A stretch of DNA of 64,000 nt from Amoebophrya sp. A120 (taxonomy: Eukaryota > Sar > Dinophyceae > Syndiniales > Amoebophryaceae): contig CAJINV010000010.1 in assembly GCA_905178155.1 (NCBI GenBank), forward strand, positions 3,882,599 through 3,946,598. The letters run 5' to 3'. The notes under the pieces are model-generated. The model made no database searches and had not been told where the DNA came from. It saw only the letters and a program-made list of their open reading frames with translations. Below are positions 61,989 through 64,000 of this stretch, piece after piece; positions within the stretch are counted from its first letter, which is position 1, and each line of letters starts with the position of its first letter. Both the position numbers and the translations under genes were made by a program.

Positions 61989-63095
61989 GACTCATCACGA
62001 TGACTACCAATCTGCGGTTTATCATTTAAAAAAACTTTCCTGCTCCGTCTATTTGGTGGCGTCCTTGTCACAAATTCTGTGCCATGCATGACACTACAAA
62101 GTAGACGCGGAAGAGTCATTTTCCGAGAATATCGGGGCGGGAGATCCGGCAGATGGGAGGGCGCGGGTATTCGTCGGATTCAACGAATACTCGCGCCTTT
62201 CGTTGGCGATAGGGGGGGAGAAAGCAACGGCTGAAATCGTCGACCTTGGAAACTTCTGCATTGCAAAAGAAAAAAACAGCATATAGCAGCCGGACGAAAT
62301 ATATCCTACTTCGTGGCATTGGCATTGGAATAAAACTAATGAAGGTTCAACTTGGACTCGTTTTGTCGGTTTCGGAGGCTCGGTCTAACCGGGACACAAT
62401 TTTTGTATGATTTAATTTTTCGACCGGCACGATTTCGACGTTGACATGACCATAGAACGCTGCGGCAATTCCTAGCCGACCTAAAAAAAGGAGTTTACGG
62501 AATATGAAGGTCTCAGGTGTTTCGCTTCTCGACGGTCTGGTGCAGGTGTCACGTAAAAGTCTTACGTTTATCCCAACTCAGTTTACACATCTATCTTGCA
62601 AGGCTACCACGCTCTAGTGAAGGACTGGACTGGTTCGTAGGACTGACGTATTTACTGTAGTCACTTTCTGCATTTTCCTGGATTTTATCGGGATGTTCTT
62701 ACACCTTGGAGTCATAAGTTCGCTCTATCCTAGTTGTCCAAGATCGTGCAGCACGCGAGAGCGAACACTTGAAATTACCATAGAGGCGGTGCGTCTGGTA
62801 CGCGTTGGCGGTTTATCACATGTGAAAACGTCAGGACCTGGAAGAAACCAATCTTGTGATGCGCATGTCGGAATTCGGAAAATTCACTCATGCATAGGCA
62901 GTAAGTGTTTCCCTGTTATGTCACCTAAGTCACGAATTTGTCATGCTGAGTCGACACTCCCGACGTTTTTCGAAACCTGTAATGCTGGAGTTTTCATGCC
63001 AGACCTTCGGCTTCGTGCAGAAATAGCCCGACTCTTCCAGGCTCCGAAATTTTTACACTGGAGACTGTCGAGTGGCAGTTTCGGGGGCTGCCGCC

Positions 63096-63402
63096 TATGG
63101 ATGCGTCAGAGTTGAAATCGTTGAAGTTGAGACAATGTTTTACGCATACAATGCATGTTCGTCGAAACATCGGTTTGAAGTCGACCATTACAAACTTAGA
63201 TAGTCTCTAAATCCGGTCGGTCACGTTGTTTAGGCAGGGAGAAGTGCTGTTTCTCTCTTAGTTTAGCAACTCGAGCTGTAGCTCCAAACAGGCCTACAGT
63301 CGACTTCACTTTTTTATTCTGCGACGCACATAAACTAAGTAGTGCATTTTATGTATTAGAAACGATCTCAATTTTGACGATGTCAACTCAGACCCTCTCA
63401 TA
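63096..63402. mobile_element. Introner, family E, diverged
   Basis: Left TATGGATGCGTCAGAGTTGA, right TCAACTCAGACCCTCTCATA; flanks CCGCC/CCGTA. Confidence 0.75.
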
Positions 63403-63771
63403 CCGTACGTGCACATCGTATGTCGGCGAACGCCGCTCTGGGAGACGCCGACCGACATGGATAAATTTTTGACGACGCAAAACTACTCCACGTCAATGAC
63501 AAATCTCCACATGAAACAGTATGCAGGTGGTAGGATCGAATTGCTTAAAATTGAAAAGAGTTGAAAAATAAAAGCTTGATTTTGTCGATGGGTGCTGGGT
63601 GCTGCATGTATGTCCGACACCGCGGACGAAGCGGCAGGGAGGGCGATTTGGACCGAGTTTCTTTTTTCAAAATCCGCAAACTCGATCTACCACGTACCAT
63701 ACGCGCGTCTGTCGACGGAACATTTGTGGGCGAGATGAGGGCGATCCGGCGGGGAGGCGCTGTAAGAAGAA

Positions 63772-64000
63772 TATGAACGTCTCCGATCGGAAATCTTCAG
63801 GGTACGAAATAGTTTGTAATGCAAAACAGCGAACTCACCTACGACACTCCTTCTAGTCGGCGCACGATGAACTTCCCCGGTACGGAAAACGTTTTGGTCA
63901 TGCTAGTTAGGCGTGGGAGCGGCATTTTGCCATCGGCTCAGCCGTCTAACTCGTAATCCGTAGAAGGATAGTAATCGGCTTTCATGGTGTTGTCTGCAGT
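63772..64000. mobile_element. Family E introner, left part only
   Basis: TATGAACGTCTCCGATCGGA followed by AATAGTTTGTAATGC as in other family E copies; the right end lies beyond the window. Confidence 0.55.

Larger units (their letters stand above)
61989..64000. other. Region of decayed introners, no clear gene
   Basis: Besides the family E copies listed separately, a family A remnant runs from about 62814 (TATCACATGTGAAAACGTCA) to about 63064. Between them I see only short open stretches and cannot build a gene. Confidence 0.4.

Overview
The window is nuclear DNA of a eukaryote. Genes carry many introns, and all 13 to 15 recognisable genes are read from the + strand, an arrangement common in dinoflagellates. 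The dominant feature is about 55 introner-like elements: introns of roughly 140-410 bp whose ends are inverted repeats of the form TAT...ATA, flanked by 5-bp target-site duplications (TSDs). About 31 TSDs are perfect and about 14 have one mismatch. Removing one element plus one TSD copy restores the reading frame in almost every gene, and every complete model built this way sums to a multiple of three. Introners with terminal inverted repeats and non-canonical splice borders are known from the parasitic dinoflagellate Amoebophrya (Syndiniales). That, or a close relative, is my best guess for the source, but it is an inference.

Layout. 0-9 kb: the end of a 2OG-Fe(II) oxygenase, an RWD-RING protein, a small membrane protein whose last intron is an introner swollen to 1.8 kb, and a MYCBP-like protein. 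9.7-12.6 kb: a family X DNA polymerase with five introners. 13.4-20.8 kb: an internally duplicated gene whose two copies differ by introner insertions and by a 2.9-kb foldback transposon. 21.8-23.1 kb: TRAPPC1/Bet5 with three introners and a fourth just after the stop. 24-26 kb: an unrecognised protein. 27-41 kb: three genes of a cysteine-rich, lectin-like family. 42.6-46 kb: a coiled coil-BTB-SPRY protein with nine introners. 46-51 kb: a repeat-rich block with two ORFs that end in the same dispersed repeat. 51-55 kb: an acidic protein. 56.6-64 kb: a region of older introners inside coding blocks, some of which resemble a Helitron Rep protein.

How it fits together. Ordinary GT-AG introns (12 modelled) coexist with the introners. 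The introners belong to at least nine terminal families (labelled A-J here; letters are mine). All share an internal recurring word, GCATNACAAA or its complement TTTGTNATGC. The larger insertions (GC-rich blocks, a minisatellite, a TIR transposon) lie inside introners, so these introns seem to act as tolerant landing sites. Exon joins below keep the left TSD copy. The true cut point within the 5-bp TSD cannot be told from sequence alone.
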